NCBI GenBank assembly: GCA_022829145.1
Contig: CM040748.1
Location: forward strand, 24,870,501 to 24,934,500
Length of the DNA stretch: 64,000 nt
Direction of reading: 5' to 3'
DNA from: Albula goreensis
Lineage: Eukaryota; Chordata; Actinopteri; Albuliformes; Albulidae
The notes under the pieces were generated by a model that saw nothing but the letters and a program-made list of their open reading frames with translations, was not told the DNA's origin and made no database searches. The translations under genes and the position numbers were made by a program. Shown piece by piece: positions 41,865 to 62,699 of this stretch (the first letter of the stretch is position 1; every line of letters starts with the position of its first letter).

Positions 41865-43439
41865 TTCTGTGAACGTTTTATCAATTTGATTCCATCATCA
41901 AGGTGAATGTTTTGTTCTGGTAAGCTAGCTAAATAGCCTCAAAAGCCCAAAGTTAACCACTAAATAATGTATGCAGCTTACACAATGTGGTGTCATCAGA
42001 CTAACGTGTCGCTCGCCAAGGGATTCAGATGCCATTAATAAACGTATTGGATGAAATGCGACGACCGAAAGGGTGAATGATGTGACCCAGATATACAAAA
42101 ACGGGCTACTGGTGCACACTGGAATTCCAGCAGATTACACACACGCCCAGGGCGATACAAAATGGCATCATTCAATGACTATGCAAATTAAAGGTATAAT
42201 AGCCTATTTGACAACAGGTCCTCTGCGATACAAAGATCTGTTACATTGAGGATGTCTTTCTTGCTCCAACTTGGATAATGCTGTGTTAACCGTTAACTGG
42301 AATAGTTTACTCATCTTTTATATGTTTCTTTTTCTGTTACATTGTGTAAATCCCACAACTAAAAAGTTAATTTGATGTTGCCGGATCTCAAAATTTATCA
42401 CAAAACATAAAACCATTAATCTACTATACAGCCCACATACTGAAAAGGAATATCCAAGAAGAGGCTGTGTAATTAATTCTTTTCCACCAGCCTTAATTTT
42501 GCCTGAATGCGCATGGTTTGGTAATTAATGTTCTTTTCAACGGGTTCGTCAGTCGGTCTCTTGTCAAAACTATTGATCTGTGTTGAAAATTAGAGCTTTT
42601 GAGTAGCCTTGTCTATGCTCAGAATAACTCCAGTAATATGAAACATCATGCTCGTAAGATCACTGGCTGTTATATGCGTCAAAATGATATTTTCCTGTAA
42701 AATGTGTTTTGGTATGCAGTTGACTCCCTCTGGCAATGCTAATGTCAAATTGAGATTATTTGTTCTGTGCTTTATTAATCAATCGATTTTATTTAACGAA
42801 CGAGGAATGATTCTTCATTTCAGAATCAACCTTCAAAACATCAATCAAAACAATCTTTTTGTAACGTGGGTCAGGCCTGTTGTAATTAGTGAGCATTTCA
42901 GCTGTCTCTGTTGACGGGTCACATTCTCTCGAATTCTATAAAGACAAAAAAATGGATTTACATAAAGTTTGTGATGATGAAATTTTGATTGATTATCTTT
43001 TGTCTGTTTTTAAAGTAATAGTTGCTATATAATGGCAATTCCAACTCTGACGGCATCTTATCTGGTCTTTTGCTGCTGTACATTTAGCTTTATTACAACA
43101 TGAACAAACAGATCATTAGATGTTTGAACTGTCGTAATTGAATAATTACCGTGGAATTTTTAAATTCCTTTCTCCCCTGCCAACACCTGGACTGTTTAAT
43201 AAGTGATGACCAAAATGGTTAATATTGAAATAACTTGAAAAACATTCCTTTTATTAGCTCATTTTCCAAATTCATTGAGAGAAAAGCCAGCATGTCTGCC
43301 TTAATGCGAAAGAATAACAAATGTAAGTTGTTTACTACTCAATATTTTAAGAACAATATTCTGATTTTCAGAGCTCCCTCTTGCAGTTAAATCCAGCGCT
43401 GCATCCTAAACTGTAGCATGAAACCCAGTGCTAGCCCCT
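37801..43439. other. CpG-retaining upstream region of CBX4, no gene seen
   Basis: The DNA remains AT-rich but CpG dinucleotides become frequent compared with the preceding 28 kb (for example tgtcgcgtgcg at 38064, ttcgcc at 39501 and gacgcgccgcc at 40889). No coding exon is recognised. The region most plausibly holds CBX4 upstream regulatory DNA and perhaps an alternative transcription start. A TG microsatellite lies at 41773-41863. Confidence 0.5.
41773..41863 (+). repeat. (TG)n microsatellite, ~91 bp
   Basis: Uninterrupted TG tract 1.8 kb upstream of the CBX4 start codon. Confidence 0.98.
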
Positions 43440-43687
43440 AACCTCCCCCTCTTGTCTTGACGTCACCGCCCTAACTATTTGCATGAACTGTTTTCTGCAA
43501 GCCTCTCCTAGAGTGCATACTAGCGTATCGCACTGCCTATGCCCAACGAGTACCACTGAGGGCGAAGGGGGAGAACTGACTGGAGGGAAAAGCCGTTTGC
43601 TTCTACGAAAGGAAAATTACCAGGCGGACGCACCGAGTGACAGCCTCCGCAGCTTCAGTACTGCATATCCTTTACTCCGCAGTGAGA
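43440..43687 (+). promoter_or_regulatory. CBX4 proximal promoter and 5' UTR
   Basis: CpG-rich segment directly upstream of the CBX4 ATG. It contains a perfect palindromic CRE TGACGTCA (43458-43465) and an octamer ATTTGCAT (43477-43484), the consensus half-sites for CREB/ATF and POU factors. No TATA box is obvious in the expected place. The transcription start is not determinable from sequence. The stretch nearest the ATG is presumably 5' UTR. Confidence 0.55.
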
Positions 43688-51204
<7,517 letters not shown>

Positions 51205-51838
51205 ACAGGGCAACTGCAGCAGGACAGAATACTACTGACTTTGAGTATTTGTACAAAAAATCGAACTCATCACAAAAGGCATAAGAGTTATGCCGTTGTG
51301 ACAAAAGTTTTACAGTCAAGCACTTTGACTGCCATATCGTAGATTCTAAGGGGTCGCTTTGTGGTTTTAAGTTTGAATCCAGCAGTATAAAAATGATCTG
51401 AAATGTAATTCTTACTTCATGCCACATACTGTAATTGTATAAGTTTGGCTATTTTCAAGTGGAACAACATGCTGAACTATAATAGCAACAGGTGGCCTGT
51501 TTGGCTTACGTTTTCCTAATGCTTAATGTTTCTAATGGTCTGCTGTGAGTGGAAGGTGGAGAATGTCAGTGGACATTACGGCTCAGACTAAATAGCACTT
51601 ACTGGTGTATATACTTTTTCTGTACTTGCAATTCTTGGAATTTTTATATGATTTCCATTTTGAGTATTAACAATCTTTATTACTTAATAAGTAATTAATG
51701 TCTTGGAATCTGTCAAATCAAATGGATGTACATTATGCATATTGTATTGTCGTTTCATCTTCTGTAAAGGGGAGGACAAGATTACATCACATATAACATA
51801 AATTCAGTCTGTGCGTGCATATGTGTGTACACACAAGC

Positions 51839-51908
<70 letters not shown>

Positions 51909-53181
51909 AATCAACCAAGGAGTATAGATGCAATGACAAGATAGACCACTGGGTGCAATTATTTAAAAAAGGACTTTTTCAATTAGATGACAGGAAGAAG
52001 TCAGTGAACCTGATCAAATGTATTAATCCCATGTATAAATGAAGGACCTAGGTAACCTTATAAACCTGTAACTCTGCACTATTCTTTTTTGGGAGGATGG
52101 GGGATGTTGAGGGCATTGATGTGTAGAAGAAAGAAAACCTTCATCTGATGGGAGTGAGTGTCCCTCTTTAAAAGGCCTCATTTCCCAAAATCTCTACTGC
52201 TAAGATCATCTCAGGGCTGTTGACCTTAAGTCATTCCAAGATGATCTTGGCCATAAGAGGGTTTAGGGAAACAGGGTCATCAAGGGACCTGCACTGGTCA
52301 CACAACTTATATTTCTTGGGCATTTGTATAACTAAGTGGTATTCTACACATAGGGGAGACAGTCCCTGACTTTTTCTAGAAATTAAATAAAATCTTCTAA
52401 CAGTTATGTGAGGACAAAGCTATACCTGGTTATTCAACAGATATTTTGTTTGAAATAATATATATATCTATATATATAAATGGGGTATGTAGGTTGTTTA
52501 AAATTTTAGGCTAATACAATCTGTAAACTAACATTACCAATTGACAACAATGGCTACTACAAGTCCTGCAAAAATACAGGTGTGAATTTCCTTTAAGCTC
52601 TTCATTAAAACCGTTTGAATGTAACATGGGGTACTCAATCATTGCAGAACAGCTGGCCTTTAATTTTCAGATTAGGCACTTTTATTTTTTGTATCTTATT
52701 TTTAACGTTTCAGGATGGTCGTGAAAAGTGTGTGTCAAGACGTATCATATGTTAACTAAAGGCCAAACTCCTTTGTGCTTTATTTGAATTGCTACTGTTG
52801 TCAACTCATCAGCATTTTAAATCCCTGAAAGCTATGGCATTCATAAAATGCAGGAAGTACAGTGTTTTAAAACTGTTCAGTAAGGTTTTTAAATAAAGTT
52901 TCTTACTGTGACCAACTTTTCTGACATTTTGGAAGTGAGCTGTTATTTTCCTTTCAGGCACCCAGGAAGCACGCTGTGTGACTTGACCCCATGCTTTTGT
53001 CTGGTTATTGATGTAATCAGAATTTTCTATGATCTATTTTCCTTATTTTTGTTAACCCCCACCCCCCTTCAGCATTTGGCTGTTCATAAACAAGCAATGT
53101 AACTTTTTTAAATGGGAGAAATGAGCACTTTGCTGTTTTGTTAACTGGATGGCTCTAAAAGGTATGTTTTGCAATAATAAA
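51205..53181 (+). other. CBX4 3' UTR and candidate poly(A) sites
   Basis: Non-coding sequence after the CBX4 stop with three canonical AATAAA hexamers: 52386-52391, 52892-52897 and 53176-53181. The middle one (ttaaataaagtttcttactg) is followed by T/G-rich sequence and looks the most typical. The UTR contains a UG repeat at 51841-51907 and AT-rich stretches, including a TATA run near 52460-52480. CpG is sparse here, in contrast with the DNA immediately downstream. Confidence 0.5.
51841..51907 (+). repeat. (TG)n microsatellite in the CBX4 3' UTR
   Basis: About 67 bp of uninterrupted TG some 640 nt after the stop codon and before the first candidate poly(A) signal, so it should be present in mature CBX4 mRNA. 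Confidence 0.97.
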
Positions 53182-56100
53182 AGATAAGCAACAAATGCAA
53201 GTGGATTTTGTCTTTTTGAGACTGATAATGAGCACTGTGTGCCAAATGAAACAGTCGACGTTGCACAACCGCCCCGCCACCCTTCACCGCCACCCTTCCC
53301 CCTCAATGGCTTCGGCAGATGAACTGTGTTCGTGCTTCACTCAATCTTGTAGAAACCGCATGACTAACTTTCACATTCAACACAAGCACTAGATTAAAAA
53401 TAGCTGCAGAACTAATCTCACTTCCTGTCCTGTAAGGATACACTGGCTATAAAATGTGTACATGCGGGGTCGCCAGGAGCCTGCCCCTCCAGTGGTAAAC
53501 ATAAACCAAAAATTGCATCCCGAGTATGTTGGTGCCGTGTCTTTATGACCTATTTAAAGTGAGTTTTTTTTTTTTTCCCAATGAATGATTTTGAGTTTAG
53601 CGGGTAAAATTATGTACGTATCAAGCGTTTAACCTTAAAAGGCTTGATAGTGTAACGAATCGAGAATAAATATTGATCTTAAACCATTTGTTGAGAATGA
53701 GGTGTAAAAACTCCACTTAAACACTTGCATTTAAGAAAAATGAACAGCTCCCGCTGTTTTTACAATTAACATTCAGTTGTTACCTGTCATCCGTTGTTCT
53801 AATTGCTTTTTAAAAAATAAATAAATCGGATCTAGGCGAAGGGAACCGGTTAGATGCCTCGGATTTTGTGTGGTCTTTCCTTGCCTTCTCCAGTTTGTAT
53901 CGAAATGCTGTATACTGGAATGTATAAACAGTATTAAAAATAGCAAAATGTAGCCCTCGCAAATCAATACATTTGAAAGTATCACCATCCACAAAATACA
54001 CATTGCCAAAGGGCAATGCACTTTCGTCCTGTTTGATTCCCACAATTAAAGATATGGATGTGATCAAGGGCAAGGCTAGATTATGTGGCCAACATTTTAA
54101 TAAGTTGAGTGTTTCAAGTTTCGAAAATAGCCTCTTGATAGAATATGATATAGGGTTCTGTTTTCATATTTCAATTTCATTTAAGTGAAATAGGCTATTG
54201 TGATGGCTTGTGAATGGATTAACTTGTTCATTACATCCACGTATAGGCCTTAGATGTTCTTGTTTGAAATAATTTTGAAAGTGTGTTTTAGAAACCACAC
54301 AGTGGCACCTTTATCTACTTTAAACATACATTTAATGAATATTATTTTAGTGTAAATTTCTCTCTGTGCAACTGTAGTTTAATTTTACAGGCTTAAAATT
54401 TCACTAGGCTTTCAGGTTTAGTTATTATAGTTTTATGGAGTGAATCTTTGTTCTCGGCTTAATATATTTTACACGTCATTTAGGAAAACAGGAAAGGTTT
54501 CCACGACGTGAAAATTGCCAAATCATTTCCAAGGCCGAACGGCTGCAGTTATTCGGTTTTCCACAACAGAGTAAAGTGTATCAGATACCTTCAATTTATA
54601 CCACAACTAATCGATGTACAGTTGCAATAGGGCTGACACCGTATATATAGGGGGAAATTATCTCTAACATTGACAGGGCACCTAAAAACGTAGTTTAAGG
54701 TATCATTTGAATTAAACTGAATGTGTCTACATAAGAACACAACTCACAGCAATCAGGCAGCCGATTTGAACAAATGCGCACTCATGTCAGTCATGTTTGT
54801 GAAGGTCCAAATCAGTTGCCATCTCAGAAGCATCTACATTACATTCCAAAACTATTGTGGCTCATTTTGTTGTTTAACTTTGCTAGGGCCTCCATATTTC
54901 GGTTGTGTCATCCTGTTTACTAATGTTATTTATAGAGAAATGTATAAACCAAAACTATATGAGAAAAACGAAGGCTATCCGTGATTCGAAATGATGTACA
55001 ATTTTACGATTCCTCAAATCTATTTTTAATTCCCTGATTTAGGAAATAAGATGAATGCCTTCTTAGGTATGCCACTGCGACTGTTTGAGTTCATTTTAAG
55101 ATATATACTTTCACACATTGACATGTGAATGCGAAATAGTATTTCGTTATTTTTTCGCATGAATCCATCTTTGTATTACATTATTTTTACACGCAAAGCA
55201 CTGCATTTTGCTGGGGTTTTGTATTTTGAGACAAATATTTAAGGACAATTTCATACAAACCCGTAGCCTGGACGGGTTTGTATTCATTTTGCACGAAATG
55301 TATACAAGTCGACATGTAAACATCCTAGCCTAAATTTGGGGTATATCGTTTTCAGCTCTGGGATAACATAATATTTAAAAAATGTTTCATAAATAAGTTT
55401 TTTTACCCACGATTCCATATTCAATATAATTCTAGAGCGGTTCTGTGCGTATTCCAAATGCTGACAACTTGACGACTGTATTTGCTTGTTTAAGGTGTCT
55501 CCTCCTCAGCACCCACCCTAATGGTTTTTATAAAGCGTTTTGTCAATACATGAAAATAATTTCGACAAAAGCGGAACGCTTGTTACAGCTTATATCATTT
55601 TCAACAACTAACATGGCGGACTTTTCATAAGTCTAATGTGGTGAAGTTACTGTCATATCGAAACTGCCTATTGATGAGTTGGCTCAAAGTGCAAAACAGA
55701 TAAAGGCAACCCGTTTCATTCTACCTAACAACCACGACGCTTTATCAGCATCGACCATTTCCTATTTCGTAGAGCCTATGAAAATAGCTGCTTTCGATAT
55801 GTTTTCGGCTGGAGGACGAAGGAAAATGGCTGTCTCGTTCAGAACAGGCTAGTCCGTCGTTTAGTGAATGTAGTTTAAAGAACAACATGTCACATTTGTA
55901 ATCTAAACCACGTAATTTACCAAATATATCAGCACCTGAAAATGACACCTGATAATAAACGGTTTTGGAAGTGGCTGTAAATGGGCTTCTTTCCTTCTTT
56001 CGTTATATAATGGCAGAATAGTCTTGCAAGTGGTAAATTTATCAGTCTCTTTAATGGCTTCAACAACAAGGCTGCATGCTTTAAAATGCAAGAGACGCTC

Positions 56101-57975
56101 GTGTTGTAATTTTCTACTTTAAAAGCGCGCCTGGGCAAACATGTCCCCAGGAAGTATGGCCCTTTATCATGTGTAGCGAATAAAAGAACGAGCCACACTG
56201 GTGTTAACATTAAATTAAATCATTGTCTTAATTGAATATATAGGGTACAACCCTGGAGATAGCTAAATCAAGAAGCAAATGTGAATATACTTTATTTAAA
56301 AATATATATTTTTTTCGAATTGGTAGTATGTTTTTTTCGCAGTGATTCAACAAATCACAAAGCTTTGGCCTTAATTACCAGTGAGAAATGTTTTTCTTTC
56401 ATATATTGCATAACATCTACATGTTTCCTTTGGATTTAAGTTCCCTCAAGACTTTCAGGCTATACTATGTCTACACTTTTTTATTGAAGCGCAAACGTTG
56501 AGTCAGCTTGAATTACATATATTTTTTGATTATTCTACAGTTGCTTCTCACCAATAGGCTATATATGCGCTTAGGCTTCCTGTGTAGAATAGTCAAGGCC
56601 TGTTAGATTGTGAGGATAACCTAAAAAGTACATATAGCTAAGTGGCCAGGCTAATATTCGCTTGGTTCTCTCTCATCAGAAGAACCTCACTTTAACCTAA
56701 TTGGGCCGCTATGTGGTTAGCTGCTATAGGTGTAGCCTATATCAGTGATTCGATTGGGCTTCTTTTAACATGCAGCCAAGAAAGACTGTATTTTTCTTTA
56801 AACAAATGAGATTATCCATAGTCATAATACCTGTACTGAAGTACAATGATGAAGATCCAGACCACTAAAACGAGGCGCTACACTTCAAATAAGCATATGA
56901 AAAGGGGAAAATGTTCATTATGATAACCACATAGCCTGCTTAGTCTATTAGCCTTTTTATTTATTTTTGTTAATTGGATATATGCATGTGGCATGACCAT
57001 AATTTCCATTTTGATGATACATTGAACATACATAGCTATTCTTCTGTTGGTATGACCCATAATTTTATAATCAGGCTGCGTTGTGCTTTCATGTGTAGTT
57101 CATGTTCTTGTGCGTTCATGTTTCTTCATTCATTTCAGTTTAGGCTGAATGATGCGCTGTTACGTATTAGCTGAACAGGCTACATTATCTATTTTATTCC
57201 AGGACCGCATATATATTTACACTTAGCTTCGTCGGAGTTCAATTACCCAAGAAAGCAGTCTGATCAGTTAGTACTGATATTCACCTTTGGGTTTGAGATG
57301 CTACAGTTCAAGACGTAAATATTTGTATACATATCAGAGTAAATAATTCAATAAACGTACAGCAAATGGTGTTGCAAACATGCAGACCAGGGCGGTGAGC
57401 ACGTTATTTACAACAGAAGATGTTTTGTTTCGGGTGTGTGTGGTTTCCTTCTTTGCACTGTATACTCTGCTTTGCACATTCTGCAGTTTTCACTCGCGAG
57501 CGCTGGGTAAAGGCGGTTGCCCAGATACGAGCGAACCAATAATCGTTTAACAGGTCGACTGTGCGCCCATATACGGCTGTAACCATTGCTGCACTGCAGA
57601 CACGCTGAGACCAATCATTTACACCACCATAAATGGAGTGCCGTAGCCTACTTTCCTCCTTGGATCGGATGCGCAACGTACTGTTGGCAACGAAGGTTAA
57701 AGTCGAGCTACATAATGGAATATAAAATATTTGCCTTCCCCAACCAAGCAATTTACTTAGCCTCTAGCACATTTATAGATATCTATTGTTAAAATTATAT
57801 TTTTGGCTGTAATTGCGGGTCCTTTGTCTCTGTCAGCCGAAAAGATTTAGCCTACAGTAAACCCCATTGTTTGTGTTGAAAATGTGGGCATCGACAGCAT
57901 GGAATGGTCAAAATTCAGTTCGGATTCGCGTCTTTACTCCTGTACTGACTCGCCAGCGCATCAGACGATTCTTTT

Positions 57976-58034
57976 GTCTCTCTCGCTCTCTCTCGCTCGC
58001 TCGCTCGCTCTCTCACTCTCTCGCTCTCTCGCCC
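57976..58034 (+). repeat. (CTCTCG)-type simple repeat
   Basis: Low-complexity stretch of tctctcgctc units. No other significance seen. Confidence 0.9.
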
Positions 58035-60089
58035 CTCCATACCTGCGGTTTGCTTAAATTTATTTTTTTCGTTTTTGTGCTGGTCCGTGTAACAATCGTC
58101 ACGAGACCATTTTCACATAGTTTTCGCATTGCCAAACCAATTATTAAATATATTTTTATTTATATTGATTGTCCACATTATGTTGATTGTGACAGTGTCC
58201 TATGGTAGACTACATATTGAATTTGTGCCTGAAATATTAACATAAAAGGTAGAGAATTCAAGGCATGTCACAAAGGACCGCATCCCCCATCCCACCAGTG
58301 TTTCGCTTGCATTCTCTCTCAAAACACGTGTACTGGTTTGTCAGTGCTGAATCAAATGCACCTTTTGTGTCTCAGAAAAGAATTGTCAAGAATCTTGCCG
58401 TTTGGTAAGAATGATTCTAATAAAGAAATCTTTGTTTTTTGAAAAAGTGATGAGTGCAGTCTGGTTAAACACCACCATTTTCTGTTTGACACCCTCAAGA
58501 AGTCTTTATACGTGCCCTAAGTGGCCGATAAACTATCCCACCGTTTGTTTATCATTTTAATTGGAAATGAGCATATTGCATTTCTGAACATGCATTGGAT
58601 AATCCACATTCCAAATTCCCCATAGCTTTGCATTATTTAAACAAGTTATGGATTGTGATATTGTGCGTGGATGCCAGTTCAGTAACGTGTACTATTTAGA
58701 TCATGTTTAGCTTGACAAGCTTGTGTCACAGGTCCTGAAGCAATGGCTATTTTTTAGATATTGGACCACAGGCACTTACATAGCTAATACATGCTAAGTA
58801 GCCCGACAGTATAATTAGTGCTGTAATAAAACGGAATCATATGACGATGGCAATTAATTTTCACATAGGGCAATTTAAAACGTCCTTGTTGACATTTTAC
58901 CTTATTTGAGCTTACTGTGCTATGTAAAGGAACAGATGTGCAATCAGAGTAACTTGTAAAAATTGGTTTGTTTCACCCTGGTAATGCAAAAATTATTTGC
59001 GATTATTTTGTTTTGTTGAACTAAATAAAAGCTCCAGATGAACTGCTGTACACAGGAAATTATGGAAAAGAATGATGCATCAAATCTATAGCCAGCATGT
59101 TCAATATTTTACTGTGAGGATACAATGTAGGCAATCTCCGAAGGTAGTTTTGAAATATGTATCTTTATAAATACTCAAATTTTATGCTTTTGGGAAATCT
59201 AGTCGTTAAAACTGCCAAAGATAACTTTTTCTGTGTATTGCTAAATAAAATAGTATACTTCATATCTCATAAATCTCACACATACCATATATAAATTAAT
59301 TTTGCTGTGAAAAGACGATGTCAGAATTCTTCTTTGGCAAGACTTTCTTGGATGTATGCATTGCAGTGTTAAAGATTTACTGAGATAGTTTCTATGATTC
59401 ACAGATTGATTATGTGTCGAAATGTGCCTCTTCTCACCATCTATCGCAAAAAAACAGAATCCTTTTAAGAGGAAAAAAATAGGCTAAGTAAAATTGCGAT
59501 GCAAAAGGAGTAATAACGTAAACGCCAAGGAAAGCATTTATGCTACTCTTGGTCCTGTAAACACCCTGTCTCTTATTTTCATTTTATTTGCTGGACTACT
59601 ACATCTCAAAAACACGAGTTTGCATTCCAGATAAAAGTTGTATCTTTTCATAAGGTTTTCTGACAAAGAGCAATAGTGCCATTTATAACATCAGCTTAAA
59701 AATTCATAATGCAAATGCACCTAAAACAACACGTGAGTGATTCTACCTATTTAACTTAGGAATATATGGTTTCCATCAGGTGTCGTTTGATGCTGAGATA
59801 GTTTTAACGTTTAGCTTTTCAGTTTTAGTGATAACGTACTGATAATTACAATGGCAATAATAATTATAGGCATTGTTCTACTGTATATTTTTCATTTATA
59901 ATTTAAATAGCCTACCCATTTCATATTTTTTAAAATGTATCTGATATGCAGCGTTTTATATTGTAAACACTGCAAACGCGATTTATAATGGTTAATTGCT
60001 GTTTAATTGATCGACAATCAGTAAATAAATGTCATTACTAAATAAAAAATTATTAGTAGTAGGTTTTTGTTGTTATTGTTCTTCTTCTC

Positions 60090-60092
<3 letters not shown>

Positions 60093-60145
<53 letters not shown>
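60093..60145 (+). repeat. (ATT)n microsatellite, ~53 bp
   Basis: Perfect trinucleotide tract; it gives poly-Tyr in one frame, which is an artefact. Confidence 0.97.
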
Positions 60146-60377
60146 GTGGCAATAGTACAAATACAGCTGCTGGCATTTGTCTGTGAATTAGCCGGTTTAA
60201 CTGTGTATTATGTAATTATTAAACTATTGATATTGACTATAAACCCACTGTGTTGAAAACCCTTTCTATAATTCTATTGGCAACCCATTTTGTATGCAGT
60301 TTATTATTAAAACTGTAGACTTAACAGTCCATTTTAATTCCTTTTCATATTTATATACGGACAGATTTGTACATTAT

Positions 60378-60432
60378 TATTGTTATTATTATTATTGATG
60401 TCGAATAAAATAATAATAATAATAATCATTAT

Positions 60433-60464
<32 letters not shown>

Positions 60465-60478
60465 GTTATTATTGTTAT
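60378..60478. repeat. Inverted AAT/ATT simple repeats
   Basis: ATT-type runs (about 60378-60400) flank AAT-type runs (about 60410-60450), which are followed again by ATT runs (to about 60478). The opposite-polarity tracts are mutually complementary and could form a long A:T-only hairpin. Confidence 0.85.
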
Positions 60479-60632
60479 TACTAGACTCAATATCAAAAGA
60501 CAATGCATCTGAGTTTATCACAGGCACATGTGTATAATTATTATTAGTAGTAGAAGGAGAAGTGTTACCAACTCTTCTGTGTTTTTTTTTACGATTTCAT
60601 TTTTGTATTATTCATATTTACATATGCCTATA

Positions 60633-61170
60633 CAATGGAGTCTAAAAGTCTGAGACCACATTGAACACGTTTATTTTTGACTTTTTTCAGGTAAACCTGG
60701 AAATAAGCAGGTTTTGGGACTTTGAAACCGTTAAAACCAAGACAAGTACTGACATTTAAAATAAAGAAGAAATATTTAAGATTTCGCACGATTTCTAGGT
60801 CATAATTAAGCAAATTTGTGACAGTGACTCTGTCAATGCCTTTGTAGAAAAGGTCAGACCCCATCAAACATTTATGGGGTCACTTGAAGGCCGACTACGT
60901 TTTGTGCACTGAAAGACCATGTGATAACATGTATCATCACGTTTTGCGCAAACTTGCGGAGACCATGCCAGCTCAAGTGCACGCTGTCATGAAAGCAAAA
61001 GGGGGGACACCAAGACTAAGACATTCTGGAAATGCATGTACAATTTTAAAGACTCAACCTTTCACTTAAATTGATAATATAATTTATAATGAAAGAATAT
61101 ATAGTAAATTATACAATAATGCAAAATAGAAGCTCTTACACCAGTGGTCTCAGACTTTTAGACCCCGCTG
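60633..61170. mobile_element. Tc1-like transposon remnant (internally deleted), 538 bp
   Basis: Terminal inverted repeats of 27 bp with three mismatches: 60633-60659 (caatggagtctaaaag, then tctgagaccac) and the reverse complement of 61144-61170. Both ends are flanked by TA (60631-60632 and 61171-61172), the target-site duplication of the Tc1/mariner superfamily. The ends follow the typical cagTGG start pattern. The interior is too short for a full transposase (about 340 aa) and keeps only a C-terminal scrap at 60947-61015. It lies in CBX4-CBX8 intergenic DNA. The element cannot mobilise itself but could in principle be moved in trans. Confidence 0.85.
60947..61015 (+). pseudogene. C-terminal remnant of a Tc1-like transposase
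   Basis: The translation contains RKLAETMPAQVHAVMKAKGG, matching the usual end of Tc1-family transposases (a Met-Pro, then Val-x-x-Val/Ile, then Ala-Lys-Gly-Gly). The DDE catalytic core is absent. The element's inverted repeats enclose it, which supports the assignment. Confidence 0.6.
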
Positions 61171-61172
61171 TA

Positions 61173-62699
61173 TATGTATCAGTTAAGCGTTTGGTTGCAG
61201 TGGAATCAACCTATTGATATTTGTTTTGCGTGTGTCGGGGTGTGGTTGTCTGTGCATGAATTAAAAGTGCTTATTTCAATCAATGAATGACGTAAGCTTA
61301 CACAAGATAAGAGATCACATTCATGAAAGCACTTAACTATTAGGCTAATTCATTCTCACATAAGGTATATGGCACGCAAGTTATTTACGGTACTAATTTA
61401 CAAAAAGCATTCATCATTTTGTTACTTAAATTGTTTGGCGGTACCAATATGAAAATAAATTCCTACAATGGTACAACGATGCAAACAATAAATAAACTAA
61501 TTGAGTGAATTGTATTTCACACTTTCAAAGAATTCTCATTTTTTTCTGAGAGCAAACGGTTAAAAACAACACGCAGCTTTTGCACAGTGATTTAAATAAA
61601 TGTCAGTATTTCCTGAATAAAAACTTCACTATATGACGGAATATTTGACGGAAATTATTCAGCTAAGTGTATGAATGTGGAGTGCAGAAGTTGTTTCGGT
61701 GCTTCAGTGTTGCAAATGCAGTTGTCAATTTAAAAATAGCACCGGAAGGTTATAGCCTAACTATGAATTAATTTCAATTTAATTAGCTTAGATGTGATCT
61801 AAAATAATGCCTGGATGGTCTGTGCTTAATTTATGTTCAAGTAGGCTAACATTGCTTAAGTTGCTCCAAACAATCGCGCTTCTGGCCAGTTTGATTAGAT
61901 TTTTGTATTGTTTGACTGAGATGTTGTCATAAATATAGGAATACAGTCGACGGATTCACATTGACTCGTGAACTAGTCAATTTGTTGATTGGACAGTTAG
62001 ATTGTAGGCTATGTGTGCTGGCTAGACTATCCGATATTCTCCAGTTTATACGAGTTTAGGACAAGGTTTAACTGTTGCATTAGTAAATGACAGGTATTTA
62101 ATTAGCCAACGAAGACATGTCCTAACAATTTTGAGCACGTAGCGGAGAATCTCCATAACTTATTTTACGTGTTATATAGGGAATTTGGGTTGCTCGAGGC
62201 TTTGTAAGCAAGTAAGCTATGCCATTGATTAGCCTACCTTCGCTAATTCGTCAGTGACTCGCAGCCTACCTGTAAGTTGATCTATCTAAAAAAAAATCAC
62301 GGTCATTGCCACCTTGGTAGATTAAGTTACAGCAAGTGATATGACCGCACTGCCAAACGGGTTAAGCATTTCGTTTCCATCGCTCTCCAGAAATCTCTTG
62401 ACTCGTTATTAGTACAATGTGTAATAGTTTTAACTTAACACTGTTAATGCAGAACAATTTGTTTCATGCCTCTGGTTGGAAATTGGCTCGACATTACCTT
62501 AGAACGCCAGGACAGGGTCAATTATTCGAACAACTTAGATTAATATTTAGGGATTGATCTTTGATAGGGAGGACGAGTTACTGACACACTGCCATACGGT
62601 TATTGGCAGTTGTTCCACAAGAGCGTGCAACCATCCTACAAGAATTAACTAAACATGTAATAGCCTATTTATATGGTCAAACATCCACTTTTAACAACC
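61173..62699. other. CBX8 upstream region, no gene seen
   Basis: CpG-retaining AT-rich DNA between the Tc1 remnant and the CBX8 promoter. No coding exon or repeat family is recognised. It is presumably regulatory flank of CBX8. Confidence 0.5.

Larger units (their letters stand above)
53182..60632. other. CBX4-CBX8 intergenic, CpG-retaining, no gene seen
   Basis: AT-rich DNA with frequent CpG throughout (for example 55440-55860 has roughly 20 CpG in 420 bp). No coding exon is recognised. A GC-richer block at 57480-57620 (with tcactcgcgagcgctgggt and aaccaataatcg) is the best candidate for a local regulatory element. A CT/CG simple repeat lies at 57976-58034 and ATT repeats at 60093-60145 and 60378-60478. 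Confidence 0.55.

Noticed and set aside
57867-58208. 113-codon frame in the CBX4-CBX8 interval
   Set aside because: It is built largely on the CTCTCG simple repeat and matches no recognised protein.
60029-60256. Poly-Tyr frame
   Set aside because: Translation of an ATT microsatellite.
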